Origin: Paenibacillus endophyticus
GTDB lineage: Bacteria; Bacillota; Bacilli; Paenibacillales; Paenibacillaceae
Length of the DNA stretch: 64,000 nucleotides
Assembly (NCBI RefSeq): GCF_014192395.1
Contig: NZ_JACHXW010000002.1
Location: 372,001-436,000, forward strand
Reading direction: 5' to 3'
Below, in pieces: positions 6,963 through 14,616 of this stretch. The notes beneath the pieces are model-generated. The model was given only the letters and a program-made list of their open reading frames with translations, searched no databases and was not told where the DNA came from. Position 1 is the stretch's first letter, and every line of letters starts with the position of its first letter. The translations under genes and the position numbers were made by a program.

Positions 6963-7646
6963 TTAAGCTTTGAAGGCGTTATATGAAACGATGTCTTCGA
7001 GCGGCAAACGCGTCGTTGGGTGTCCTGCAGCGGCAGCTTTTCCGATTGGCAGAACCAAGGTTGGCACGTAACGGTCCGAGATGTTGAACAGCTCTTTCAA
7101 TTGATCCTTATTGTAACCGCCCATTGGAACGGTATCGTAGCCTTTAGCACGTGCAGCAAGCATAATTTGCATTGCGACAAGGCCCGTATCGAAAATAACG
7201 ATATCCTTCAAGCGCTCAGCAGGCAAGCTCGAGTACATGTTGGTGGAGTTCGTGATAAAGTTGTTCGCCACTTCTTCAGTCATGTAGCCTGCTTTTACTG
7301 CAGCTCCGTATATTTGTTCAGACAAGGAATACATTTCCGTATCGGCAAGTATTACAACGATCGCTGAAGCTTCAACAACCTGCTGTTGATTGAATGCGAT
7401 CGGAAGAAGCTTTTGCTTAAGCTCAGCATCCGTAATGACAAGGAAGCGCCAAGGTTGCATGTTCGAGCCAGACGGAGCTTTTGTTGCAATTTCTAGAATC
7501 TCATTAATTTCAGCATCGGAAATAACTACGCTGCTGTCGTATTTACGAACAGAACGGCGTTCGTCAAGCACGGTGTAAAAATTAGGAGCAGTAGTACCGT
7601 CATTGTTTTGAGCAATTATTTGTGAAGCTGTTTGCGAGTTAGACAT
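6963..7646 (-). CDS. Nitroreductase family protein (FMN-dependent)
   Basis: 227 residues from the ATG at 7646, preceded by GGAGGG at seven bases (a TTG further up is less likely). The family hallmark RRSVRKYDSS near residue 26 binds FMN phosphate; APSGSNMQPWRFLVI follows, and VPMGGYNKDQLKELF lies in the C-terminal half. These enzymes reduce nitro compounds, quinones or other oxidised substrates with NAD(P)H. The gene lies just downstream of an Rrf2-type regulator on the same strand, with repeated operator-like sites between them, suggesting control by that regulator in response to an electrophile or redox signal. Confidence 0.92.
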   Translation of the reverse strand: MSNSQTASQIIAQNNDGTTAPNFYTVLDERRSVRKYDSSVVISDAEINEILEIATKAPSGSNMQPWRFLVITDAELKQKLLPIAFNQQQVVEASAIVVILADTEMYSLSEQIYGAAVKAGYMTEEVANNFITNSTNMYSSLPAERLKDIVIFDTGLVAMQIMLAARAKGYDTVPMGGYNKDQLKELFNISDRYVPTLVLPIGKAAAAGHPTTRLPLEDIVSYNAFKA

Positions 7647-7710
7647 TGGGTTTCCCTCCAAAGGATTATTTTTATCTGTGCATCAATTTACTCAGTTATT
7701 CTCAAAAATA

Positions 7711-7774
7711 ATACTGTGTCTGTTGCTGCACAGTAAACAGCGAAATGAACTGTAACATTTATATACACAGTATA
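7711..7774. promoter_or_regulatory. Operator-like repeats upstream of the nitroreductase gene
   Basis: ATACTGTGT at 7711-7719 recurs inverted as ACACAGTAT at 7765-7773. The first also belongs to ACTGTG...CACAGT (7713-7734), and the second to TATACacaGTATA (7762-7774). This cluster of related dyads lies between the Rrf2 gene and the nitroreductase gene and is a good candidate binding region for that regulator. Confidence 0.5.
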
Positions 7775-7826
7775 CGTTGCAATTTACGCATTTGTCAATT
7801 AGGTGAATTCGTAAAATTTTAATTGA

Positions 7827-8273
7827 TTAAGAAGAGTGAAGCAGCGTTCTCTGCGCAAGCTGGGCAATGGTATGCTGCTGCAAGGTTTCAAGGGTCTTCT
7901 CTTCAACTTCCTTTGCAATGTCAACGAATGCAGACTGCATATGCGCATTCGAATCCCGGCAGCCAATGGTGTCCAACATGCCGCTGCATAGCGGTTCCCC
8001 GACTTTAAGAGCTCTATAAACATCAGCAAGCGAGATATGCTCTGGAGACCGCTTAAGCCGATATCCACCGTCACGGCCTTCCCGCGTTTCAATGAGCTGT
8101 GCGGCCGCCAGCTTCGCCAGAACTTTGCGCAGTAGCGTAGCCTCTGATTCCAACCGGTCGGCTATCGCCGCGCTCGGGTATACCTCTGATTTATGCGAAA
8201 GAACGACGAGTGCTTGCAGCGCCAGCCCGAACCATTTGGGCTGTGCCGAGCTGGTTAGCCGGTCTGCTTTCAT
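7827..8273 (-). CDS. Rrf2 family transcriptional regulator
   Basis: 148 residues from the ATG at 8273, ten bases after GAGGAG; an ATG six bases earlier is also possible. The N-terminal winged helix has the Rrf2 pattern (ALQALVVLSHKS, PSAAIADRLESEATLLRKVLAKLAAAQLI, then the wing REGRDGGYRLKR). Two cysteines lie in the sensor region (LCSGMLDTIGC, C-x8-C) rather than the three-cysteine set of IscR, so thiol sensing is more likely than an iron-sulphur cluster; that is inference. It probably controls the downstream nitroreductase and itself. Confidence 0.88.
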   Translation of the reverse strand: MKADRLTSSAQPKWFGLALQALVVLSHKSEVYPSAAIADRLESEATLLRKVLAKLAAAQLIETREGRDGGYRLKRSPEHISLADVYRALKVGEPLCSGMLDTIGCRDSNAHMQSAFVDIAKEVEEKTLETLQQHTIAQLAQRTLLHSS

Positions 8274-8323
8274 AGTCATCTCACTCCTCTTGTGGGGTAG
8301 TTTGCGATGCCCATGCATTCCTT

Positions 8324-8371
8324 AAAGTATAAAGGGTTTGCCAGCAATCAGGCAAACCCTTTTTATACTTT
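8324..8371. terminator. Long-stem bidirectional terminator after tex
   Basis: AAAGTATAAAGGGTTTGCC and its complement form a nearly perfect 20-base stem with an eight-base loop. It ends transcription of tex leftward, ahead of the Rrf2 gene. Confidence 0.9.
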
Positions 8372-8372
8372 G

Positions 8373-10631
8373 TTAGTTAGGCTTGCGCATGGTTAAGCTT
8401 ACGCGGCCTTTTTTGAGATCCACGCTAAGCACCCACACCGTAACCGTATCACCGACGGATACGACGTCCATCGGCCTTTTGACAAACTTATCGCTCAATT
8501 GGGAAATATGGACGAGTCCGTCGTTTTTGATGCCGATATCCACGAAAGCGCCAAAGTCGATGACATTGCGCACCGTTCCGTGCAGCTCCATCCCTGGGGA
8601 CAAATCCTCGATGTTCAGCACGTCCGTATGGAAGATCGGTGGAGGCAGCTCCTCTCGCGGGTCACGGCCTGGCCGAAGCAAGCTGTCCATGATGTCGCGC
8701 AGCGTCGGAACACCCACGCCAAGCGTAGGGGCAATGCGGTCTGCGTCCAGCTCCGCAAGCTTTGCTTTCAGCTCATCAGAGCCGAGCTGCTTCAGCTTAA
8801 GACCGAGCTCATTAAACAACTTGTCTACCACATCGTACGACTCCGGATGGATCGGCGTACTGTCTAATGGATTGACAGGCTCCGCAATTCTTAAGAAGCC
8901 TATGCATTGCTCGTAGGACTTGGCGCCAAGCCTAGGCACCTTTTGCAATTGGTTACGCTTCACGAATCTACCGTTCTCATCGCGGTACTTTACGATGTTT
9001 TTGGCGATTGTCGCATTAATTCCAGCTACATAGGAGAGCAGCGACGCTGATGCCGTATTGACATCAACGCCAACATGGTTGACCGCTGACTCGACTACGC
9101 CGCCCAGCGTTTCATCCAAGCGCTTCTGGCTAACGTCATGCTGGTATTGGCCGACTCCGATTGCCTTCGGCTCGATCTTCACGAGCTCAGCGAGCGGATC
9201 CTGCAGCCTTCGTGCAATCGAAACCGCGCTCCGCTCCGCCACGTCAAGAGACGGAAACTCCTCTTGTGCAAGCTTAGAGGCTGAATACACGCTAGCTCCT
9301 GCTTCATTTACGATGATATATTTCAGCTCAGGACCGCCTGCTCCTGCTGCTTTGCGCTTGCCAATCAAGGTTGCAATAAACTGTTCGGTCTCACGGGACG
9401 CGGTGCCATTGCCGATTACGATCAGCTCGACCTTGTACTTGTCAATTAACCCGTTAATCAATTTTTCTGCTTCAGCTACCTTATTGTTAGGAGGCGTAGG
9501 GTACGATACGGCTACCTCCAGCAGCTTGCCAATGTCGTCAATGACAGCAAGCTTGCAGCCCGTCCGAAAAGCGGGATCGACGCCTAGTACAACATTTCCG
9601 CGAACCGGCGGCTGCAGAAGCAAATTGCGCAGATTCTCGGAGAAAATCGAGATCGCATGCTCCTCTGCCTTCTCGGTCAGCTCACCGCGCACCTCCCGTT
9701 CGATAGAAGGGGATATCAGTCGTTTATAAGAGTCTTCAATAACAGCCGTTAGAACGTCACGTACGCCTTGTGCGGTGCCGTTGCGAAGCAGCCTCCGCTG
9801 GATATGCTCATGTATGCGCTCAGACGGCAAATCAAAGTTCACGCGAAGCACGTCCTCGCGCTCTGCGCGGTTAATCGCCAGCACCCTGTGGGGAGGAAGC
9901 TTGCGTACCGGCTCTTGATAGCTGTAATACATCTCGTAAACCGTTTCCTCGGAGGGGTTTTTGGCATCCGTTTTGAGCAGGGCTTGATCGAAGGTGAACT
10001 TTCTGACCCAGGCTCTGATTGACGCATCATCAGCAATGTTCTCTGCAAGGATGTCCATTGCGCCATTAAGGGCATCTTGAGCCGTAGGAACGGTCTTCTC
10101 ATCATTCACGTAACGTGCTGCTTCCGTGAGCGGGTCACCGCTCCGAGGCTGCGACCACAGCCAATCCGCCAGCGGCTCGAGACCTCTCTCCTTTGCCACG
10201 CTTGCCCTTGTTTTACGTTTTTGCCGATAAGGCCGGTAGAGATCCTCGATCTCCTGCAGCTTCACTGACTTGTTGATATCAGCGCGGAGAGTGTCCGTGA
10301 GCTTGCCTTGCTCATCGATCAACCGAATGACCTCGCGCTTGCGTTCCTCAAGATTCCGCATATACTGCAGCTTCTCTTCAATAGACCGCAGGTCATTTTC
10401 ATCGAGCTCGCCAGTCATTTCCTTGCGGTAACGCGCGATAAACGGTATCGTATTGCCTTCATCTAACAGGCTGACCGCCGATTTCACTTTACTGGTGGGA
10501 ATCGCTAGCTGTGCGGCAATACCGGCTATGATACGTTGACTCTCAGCCGTCTTTTGCTCCGTTGTCAGCTTCTGCTTTCCTGTTCCGTCTTCAGCATCCT
10601 CTATATATGGCTGAACCTTCGTATCCGTCAA
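8373..10631 (-). CDS. tex: Tex-family RNA-binding transcription accessory protein
   Basis: 752 residues, the usual Tex length. Domains in order: helical Tex N-domain (about 30-225, with GNTIPFIARYRKEMTG), YqgF-like RNase H fold (about 340-470, VVLGVDPAFRTGCKLAV), helix-hairpin-helix segment (about 500-575, NTASASLLSYVAGI), and a C-terminal S1 domain (about 665-745, GTVRNVIDFGAFVDIGIKNDGLVHIS). Tex binds nucleic acid and supports transcription and toxin or stress tolerance in several bacteria. The start codon is TTG at 10631 behind GGAAGGGG; the nearby ATG is out of frame. Confidence 0.96.
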   Translation of the reverse strand: MTDTKVQPYIEDAEDGTGKQKLTTEQKTAESQRIIAGIAAQLAIPTSKVKSAVSLLDEGNTIPFIARYRKEMTGELDENDLRSIEEKLQYMRNLEERKREVIRLIDEQGKLTDTLRADINKSVKLQEIEDLYRPYRQKRKTRASVAKERGLEPLADWLWSQPRSGDPLTEAARYVNDEKTVPTAQDALNGAMDILAENIADDASIRAWVRKFTFDQALLKTDAKNPSEETVYEMYYSYQEPVRKLPPHRVLAINRAEREDVLRVNFDLPSERIHEHIQRRLLRNGTAQGVRDVLTAVIEDSYKRLISPSIEREVRGELTEKAEEHAISIFSENLRNLLLQPPVRGNVVLGVDPAFRTGCKLAVIDDIGKLLEVAVSYPTPPNNKVAEAEKLINGLIDKYKVELIVIGNGTASRETEQFIATLIGKRKAAGAGGPELKYIIVNEAGASVYSASKLAQEEFPSLDVAERSAVSIARRLQDPLAELVKIEPKAIGVGQYQHDVSQKRLDETLGGVVESAVNHVGVDVNTASASLLSYVAGINATIAKNIVKYRDENGRFVKRNQLQKVPRLGAKSYEQCIGFLRIAEPVNPLDSTPIHPESYDVVDKLFNELGLKLKQLGSDELKAKLAELDADRIAPTLGVGVPTLRDIMDSLLRPGRDPREELPPPIFHTDVLNIEDLSPGMELHGTVRNVIDFGAFVDIGIKNDGLVHISQLSDKFVKRPMDVVSVGDTVTVWVLSVDLKKGRVSLTMRKPN

Positions 10632-10653
10632 ACGTCATGCCCCTTCCTATCCA

Positions 10654-11319
10654 TCATGCTCCCGTATAAGGGTTATTGGCCATTTCAAAGCCAATTGTCG
10701 TACGTCCGCCATGCCCTGGATACACGATAACCTCCGGGCTTAGCTTGTAAAGCTTCAAGCGAATGGAATCATATAAATCCCTCTCGCGCCCGCCGGGCAG
10801 GTCTGTACGGCCTACAGACATCTTGAACAGCACATCTCCTGAGAAAAGATGGTTATCGCAGAGAAAGCTGACGCTTCCCGGCGAATGCCCCGGCGTATGC
10901 ATGACTCGGAAGGATAAGCCGAGCAGCTTCAAGGTTTGTCCCTCCGCAAGCGCATATTCGGCCGGATCGGTCGATAAAGGAGGCGTGACGTCCTGCCATC
11001 GCATCGAACCGTTTTTACGCGGATCTGTCAGCCAATCCGCTTCCAGATCATGTATGTAGACAGGACAGCCTGCCGCTTTGCGCAGCTCGTCTACTCCGCC
11101 CATATGGTCAAAGTGGGCATGCGTCAGCAGAATGGCTTCCACCTGTACGCCTTCAAGCCGCTCAAGCAGCTTTTTGGGATTCATGCCTGGATCGATGACA
11201 ATCGCCCGCTCCTTCGGTTTTTCGTTTTCGTTTGCCGCAGGCTCGGTTACGGATATGAGATAAGCGTTCGTTTGAATCGGTCCTAGTGTGAAGGTTTCAA
11301 TTCGCATCGTCGTTGTCAT
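10654..11319 (-). CDS. MBL-fold metallo-hydrolase (glyoxalase II-like)
   Basis: 221 residues with the metallo-beta-lactamase-fold metal ligands: THAHFDH near residue 66, HTPGHSPGSV near 145, SGDVLF near 160 and a final YPGHG. This is the short glyoxalase-II-like form related to Bacillus YqgX. The family hydrolyses thioesters or related compounds with two metal ions; the substrate cannot be read here. It lies just after the thioredoxin-like gene (7-base gap) and 22 bases before tex, so the three are probably co-transcribed. An ATG at 11307 is an alternative start. Confidence 0.92.
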   Translation of the reverse strand: MTTTMRIETFTLGPIQTNAYLISVTEPAANENEKPKERAIVIDPGMNPKKLLERLEGVQVEAILLTHAHFDHMGGVDELRKAAGCPVYIHDLEADWLTDPRKNGSMRWQDVTPPLSTDPAEYALAEGQTLKLLGLSFRVMHTPGHSPGSVSFLCDNHLFSGDVLFKMSVGRTDLPGGRERDLYDSIRLKLYKLSPEVIVYPGHGGRTTIGFEMANNPYTGA

Positions 11320-11326
11320 CGCGATC

Positions 11327-11893
11327 TTAGAATGACTCCAGCAAAGTGCGAAGCTCTTTCACTATAACGCTTTGGTAACCTGTACCTTCGCCATAACGGC
11401 GACCAATTTCTTGCCTAGTCACAGCAAGGTTGTCTTGGTAATCAGCCGCATCGCGATCCGGATTTTCTTTCTTGAATGCGACCATCGCTTCCTGAACATG
11501 CGTTGGGCGAGGTCCCCATTGACCAAGAACGGCTCCGCCTGTATCAGCAATGATAACGACTGGGACCGAGCGTCCGCCCATTGTCAAAAACTGATCCATC
11601 GTATCCAAATGCTCCTCCATGATCAGAACCTCCGTTGGAACGCCGCTATTCTCTAGCGCTTTGAACACGACAGGGATGTTGCGAACCACATCACCGCACC
11701 AATCTGCCATTAAAATCAATACGCGAAGATCATCACGGTTGTTCAACGATTCGAAATACTCCTTATCGTTTTCATCGGACCAGACAAACTTCTCGGACCA
11801 ATCCAGGAATTGTTCCTTGTTTTTAGTCATGCCGTCGATAAATTGCTGTGGGCTAATGCCTTTGCCCAGCTTATCTGCTATGCTCTTGCTCAT
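11327..11893 (-). CDS. Thioredoxin-fold protein with a single-cysteine active site
   Basis: 188 residues from an ATG at 11893 seven bases after AGAGGG. The region LRVLILMADWCGDVVRNIP aligns with the thioredoxin active-site strand and helix, but the CxxC is reduced to WCGDVV, leaving only one cysteine. The cis-proline segment is SVPVVIIAD. The second part is helical (KKENPDRDAADYQDN). Such thioredoxin-like proteins are common in Bacillales and lack a proven role; a monothiol reaction or redox-independent binding is possible. It is the first gene of the likely unit trx-like / MBL / tex. Confidence 0.85.
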   Translation of the reverse strand: MSKSIADKLGKGISPQQFIDGMTKNKEQFLDWSEKFVWSDENDKEYFESLNNRDDLRVLILMADWCGDVVRNIPVVFKALENSGVPTEVLIMEEHLDTMDQFLTMGGRSVPVVIIADTGGAVLGQWGPRPTHVQEAMVAFKKENPDRDAADYQDNLAVTRQEIGRRYGEGTGYQSVIVKELRTLLESF

Positions 11894-11957
11894 CAGAATC
11901 CCTCTTTCATCTATTATTTAAGGTTACGCAAAATAAAAAGTATGCTTACACTCTTCA

Positions 11958-12566
11958 TTATACCGATTTACGGCGCGAGCGTACAAATTTGAATAACACA
12001 TAGACGATCAGCAATGCGATCGCAATCAATATGGCCGGCTGGACATAGGGAGCGGCTTTCTCGTCGATTTTGTCCCAATTCTCGCCAAGTGATCTGCCCA
12101 AATACACAAACAATATGGACCACGGCAGCGATGCCAATGCTGTGAGCAGCGTGAATAAGCCAAAATTCATTCGCGCCATGCCTGCAGGAATCGAAATAAC
12201 CTGTCTCATTACAGGAACGAAACGCGCGGTGAACACAATGCCCGCTCCGTATTTAATAAACCATTGCTCGGAAATATCAACATGCTTTTTCTTGATCTTA
12301 ATGTACTTGCCGTACTTTTCAACAATTGGGCGTCCGCCGTATCGGCCGATCCAGTACAAAATCCAGTTCTGGCCGATTGCGCCGAGCGTTCCGAAAAAAA
12401 CCGCGCCCCAGAAGGAAATATCTCCTTTCCATACGAGATATCCGCCAAAGCCCAATACGATTTCACTTGGAATGACTTCAATTAATAGTCCAATTAAAAT
12501 ACCGAAATAACCTAAGCTCTCCACCCATTGCAGCACGCCATCCAATAATTCATGAATAAAATCCAT
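11958..12566 (-). CDS. DedA family membrane protein
   Basis: 202 residues from the ATG at 12566 (a TTG 30 bases upstream is the alternative). It has four to five hydrophobic segments and the DedA/VTT core: EVIPSEIVLGFGGYL in a re-entrant region, and FTARFVPVMRQVISIPAGMARM, matching the conserved arginine-containing motif. DedA proteins act in undecaprenyl-phosphate or phospholipid translocation across the membrane and in membrane homeostasis. The tail (VRSRRKSV) is positive-inside. Compare the arginine-poor relative at 54525-55169. Confidence 0.9.
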   Translation of the reverse strand: MDFIHELLDGVLQWVESLGYFGILIGLLIEVIPSEIVLGFGGYLVWKGDISFWGAVFFGTLGAIGQNWILYWIGRYGGRPIVEKYGKYIKIKKKHVDISEQWFIKYGAGIVFTARFVPVMRQVISIPAGMARMNFGLFTLLTALASLPWSILFVYLGRSLGENWDKIDEKAAPYVQPAILIAIALLIVYVLFKFVRSRRKSV

Positions 12567-12724
12567 TCCTGCTCTCAATCCGCCTTCCTTCTTCAAATAG
12601 GTCGTACGCTTACGCTGAAGCTATTCTAACATACGATAAGGACAGCCTTCCACTTTTGTCATGTGCTGACAAGCCCCTGCATAGACTAGCCTTAAATGAT
12701 ACGAATGGATGAGGTGAGCGTTTC

Positions 12725-13174
12725 ATGGCCAAGGTTTTTATTGTTAGCAAGCGGCAAATTCAACTCTTTATTGTCGTCGCTGTCTTGATCATTCTGACGG
12801 GTGTTTACTTAAGCTGGGACCGTTCTCGGGAGGTTAACGCACAGCCTTCAGAGCCGCGTATCTTCCAGCTTGTAACTGGCGAATACAGCACGACAACCGC
12901 AGACGGCAAGGAACTGGAGGTATACCGCTGGGACCCCGGTTCGATTGTCGTCAATAAAGGCGAGCCTGTTGAGCTGCACATTACGGGAGTGAACGGCAAC
13001 TCCCATCCGTTCGTCGTAGAAGGCCTTGGCATTCGCGGAGAGGTTTCGAAAGGAAAAACAACGATCGTTCGCTTTACCGCTGAGAAAGCAGGCACTTATC
13101 CGATTATTTGCCTCACCCATACCGATATGCGCCATGGCGGCCCGATGGTCGGATATATTACGGTTAATGATTAA
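12725..13174 (+). CDS. Membrane-anchored cupredoxin-domain protein
   Basis: 149 residues from an ATG preceded by GAGGTGAG. One N-terminal transmembrane anchor (about 10-32) is followed by an extracytoplasmic cupredoxin fold. Likely copper ligands are the His of NSHPFVVEG, and Cys, His and Met in ICLTHTDMRHGGPM. It is a single-gene unit, divergent from dedA and 80 bases ahead of a hypothetical gene. It may carry electrons or bind copper at the cell surface; the partner is unknown. Confidence 0.85.
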   Translation: MAKVFIVSKRQIQLFIVVAVLIILTGVYLSWDRSREVNAQPSEPRIFQLVTGEYSTTTADGKELEVYRWDPGSIVVNKGEPVELHITGVNGNSHPFVVEGLGIRGEVSKGKTTIVRFTAEKAGTYPIICLTHTDMRHGGPMVGYITVND

Positions 13175-13254
13175 CAGTCGAGCATAACGGCTCCGCAGTG
13201 ACCTACTCCTCCCGATCCGCATACATATGGGATATAGAGAGGAGTCGGTTATCG

Positions 13255-13566
13255 ATGAAAACAAATGCGCCCAAACATAATGCCGGCTATCCGACCGCGC
13301 GTAAAATCCGCAGGGCCTGCAGCAACGAGCTGTACCGAACTGTAAAGCGGATGAAGCTTTGGATATCCAAAGAAAAAATGGATCAGGCAGAGGCTATCTA
13401 CTTCAAAAAAGTCATTCTAAATCTCAAGTGGATCGTTGAAAATGAAAGCAACCGCAAGGTGCAATCCGACTGGTGGGACGACAATGTCAGTGCGGAGATC
13501 GCGGAGCTGTGGGAAGTTAACCGCGCTGAGCTCTGTGCAGCGTTCCGTGACGCTTATGGCGGCTGA
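13255..13566 (+). CDS. Small hypothetical protein
   Basis: 103 residues from an ATG nine bases after GAGAGGAG. It is basic and largely helical (RKIRRACSNELYRTVKRMKLW near the N-terminus, then an aspartate/tryptophan-rich SDWWDDNVSAEIAELWEVN). There is no signal peptide or membrane span. I do not recognise the family. It is followed by a strong terminator at 13581. Confidence 0.75.
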   Translation: MKTNAPKHNAGYPTARKIRRACSNELYRTVKRMKLWISKEKMDQAEAIYFKKVILNLKWIVENESNRKVQSDWWDDNVSAEIAELWEVNRAELCAAFRDAYGG

Positions 13567-13580
13567 GTGTTTTACGAAGA

Positions 13581-13616
13581 AAACCTGGCTGCCGGATTGG
13601 CAGCCAGGTTTATTTG
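13581..13616. terminator. Intrinsic terminator
   Basis: AAACCTGGCTGCC pairs with GGCAGCCAGGTTT around a five-base loop, followed by ATTT. It serves the hypothetical gene at 13255 and could also serve the convergent SLH remnant. Confidence 0.88.
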
Positions 13617-13627
13617 ACTCCACGTTT

Positions 13628-13972
13628 TTAAATAAGCGGGGTATCCAGCTTGTCCTGTAAGTTTGCGAGGCGAATCAATAGTACGCTGGCCTGAGCTTTA
13701 GTCACGGGAGCATTCGGGTGAAACTTGCCTCCTGAGGACGTCAGCAATCCAAGTTTAATAGCGAGAGCAGCGGCCCCTTTATTTTGAATGGATGAAGCGT
13801 CTTTTAAAGAGGTGATGTCCTTATCCTTATTCATAAAGACCGATAGCTTGTCGTAATCAAGCATTTGTACGAGCATTAATGCAAGCTGATCCCTCGTTAA
13901 TGTTTGCTCGAAAAAATCCGATTCCTCGTTTTTGTATACCTTCAGCCATTTTGGCTCCTTGACCTTGCACAT
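13628..13972 (-). pseudogene. SLH-domain fragment (probable remnant of a larger surface protein)
   Basis: The frame encodes about 115 residues that match S-layer-homology repeats: LTRDQLALMLVQMLDYDKL, then a degenerate middle repeat AAALAIKLGLLTSSGGKFHPNAPVTKAQASVLLIRLANL, the classic SLH ending. SLH domains bind pyruvylated secondary cell-wall polymers, but normally three follow a signal peptide and a large extracellular part. Here there is no signal peptide, and the frame opens immediately after the terminator of sspH, with no promoter or ribosome binding site visible. It looks like the C-terminal stub of a deleted gene. A short real gene is less likely. Confidence 0.6.
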
Positions 13973-14028
13973 AATGAAAGAAATAATTCCCTGATTCATT
14001 CTATGATAAATTTTCATTTTTTTCCGTA

Positions 14029-14075
14029 CAAAAATAACCATATGAACCCATGCTGAAGGCATGGCTCATACGGTT
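14029..14075 (-). terminator. Terminator of sspH
   Basis: On the minus strand AACCGTATGAGCCATGC and GCATGGGTTCATATGGTT pair over 17 positions with one bulge and G-T pairs, followed by ATTTTTG. Confidence 0.8.
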
Positions 14076-14100
14076 ACTTTGATGCTTTTGCTTTTAAAGT

Positions 14101-14286
14101 TTATTTGACAATTTCCTTCAGCCGATCACATGAAACCGTTTTTGTATTGACCGGGTTATTGCCAACTGTTACAGTTACCATGCCGTTCGCCTCATCGACA
14201 TTTTCGATCCATACAGAATCTGCATCGAGCTGGACCGTAAAAGTCTCATCCGAATCATATATTTGCTTTGCGCGTGCCTTATCCAT
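14101..14286 (-). CDS. sspH: H-type small acid-soluble spore protein
   Basis: 61 residues from the ATG at 14286, ten bases after AAGGAGGA; an ATG nine bases earlier is too close to the ribosome binding site. The sequence has the SspH pattern: start with KARAKQIYDSD, a central tryptophan/isoleucine-asparagine segment VWIENVDEANGMVTV, and a short charged end. H-type small acid-soluble proteins are minor spore-core proteins made in the forespore. The gene is monocistronic with a clear terminator. Confidence 0.85.
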   Translation of the reverse strand: MDKARAKQIYDSDETFTVQLDADSVWIENVDEANGMVTVTVGNNPVNTKTVSCDRLKEIVK

Positions 14287-14336
14287 CAGAAGCATATCCT
14301 CCTTTTGCCATCACATCATTACTGGGCTTTGCTCCG

Positions 14337-14519
14337 TTATTTCTTTTCCGGCTCCATCGTGTCCGTTGTTGACTCATCAATTAGGCCGTTCTGCAGCGTA
14401 ACATTTCCTCCGCCAAGTCCTTCATTGACCATTCTGTCAATGTCCATAAAATAATCATCGCGTCCCTCATGTTTCGGGTCCGACGCCGCTTGTTTTTCAT
14501 CATTGCCCTCTTCGGTCAT
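14337..14519 (-). CDS. Small acidic hypothetical protein
   Basis: 60 residues from the ATG at 14519, seven bases after GGGAGGG. It is strongly acidic and hydrophilic, with a conserved-looking core YFMDIDRMVNEGLGGGNVT. There is no cysteine, signal or membrane span. Its size and its position between sspH and cls suggest a spore-associated small protein, but this is inference. The family is not recognised. Confidence 0.7.
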   Translation of the reverse strand: MTEEGNDEKQAASDPKHEGRDDYFMDIDRMVNEGLGGGNVTLQNGLIDESTTDTMEPEKK

Positions 14520-14616
14520 AGTTCTACCCTCCCACGTTTCGCTCAATTTTCTTGACTGGCTCTTTCCACAGCCATCTCGAAAAATATGCCCGAAAATACG
14601 CAATGCCATTCATCAC

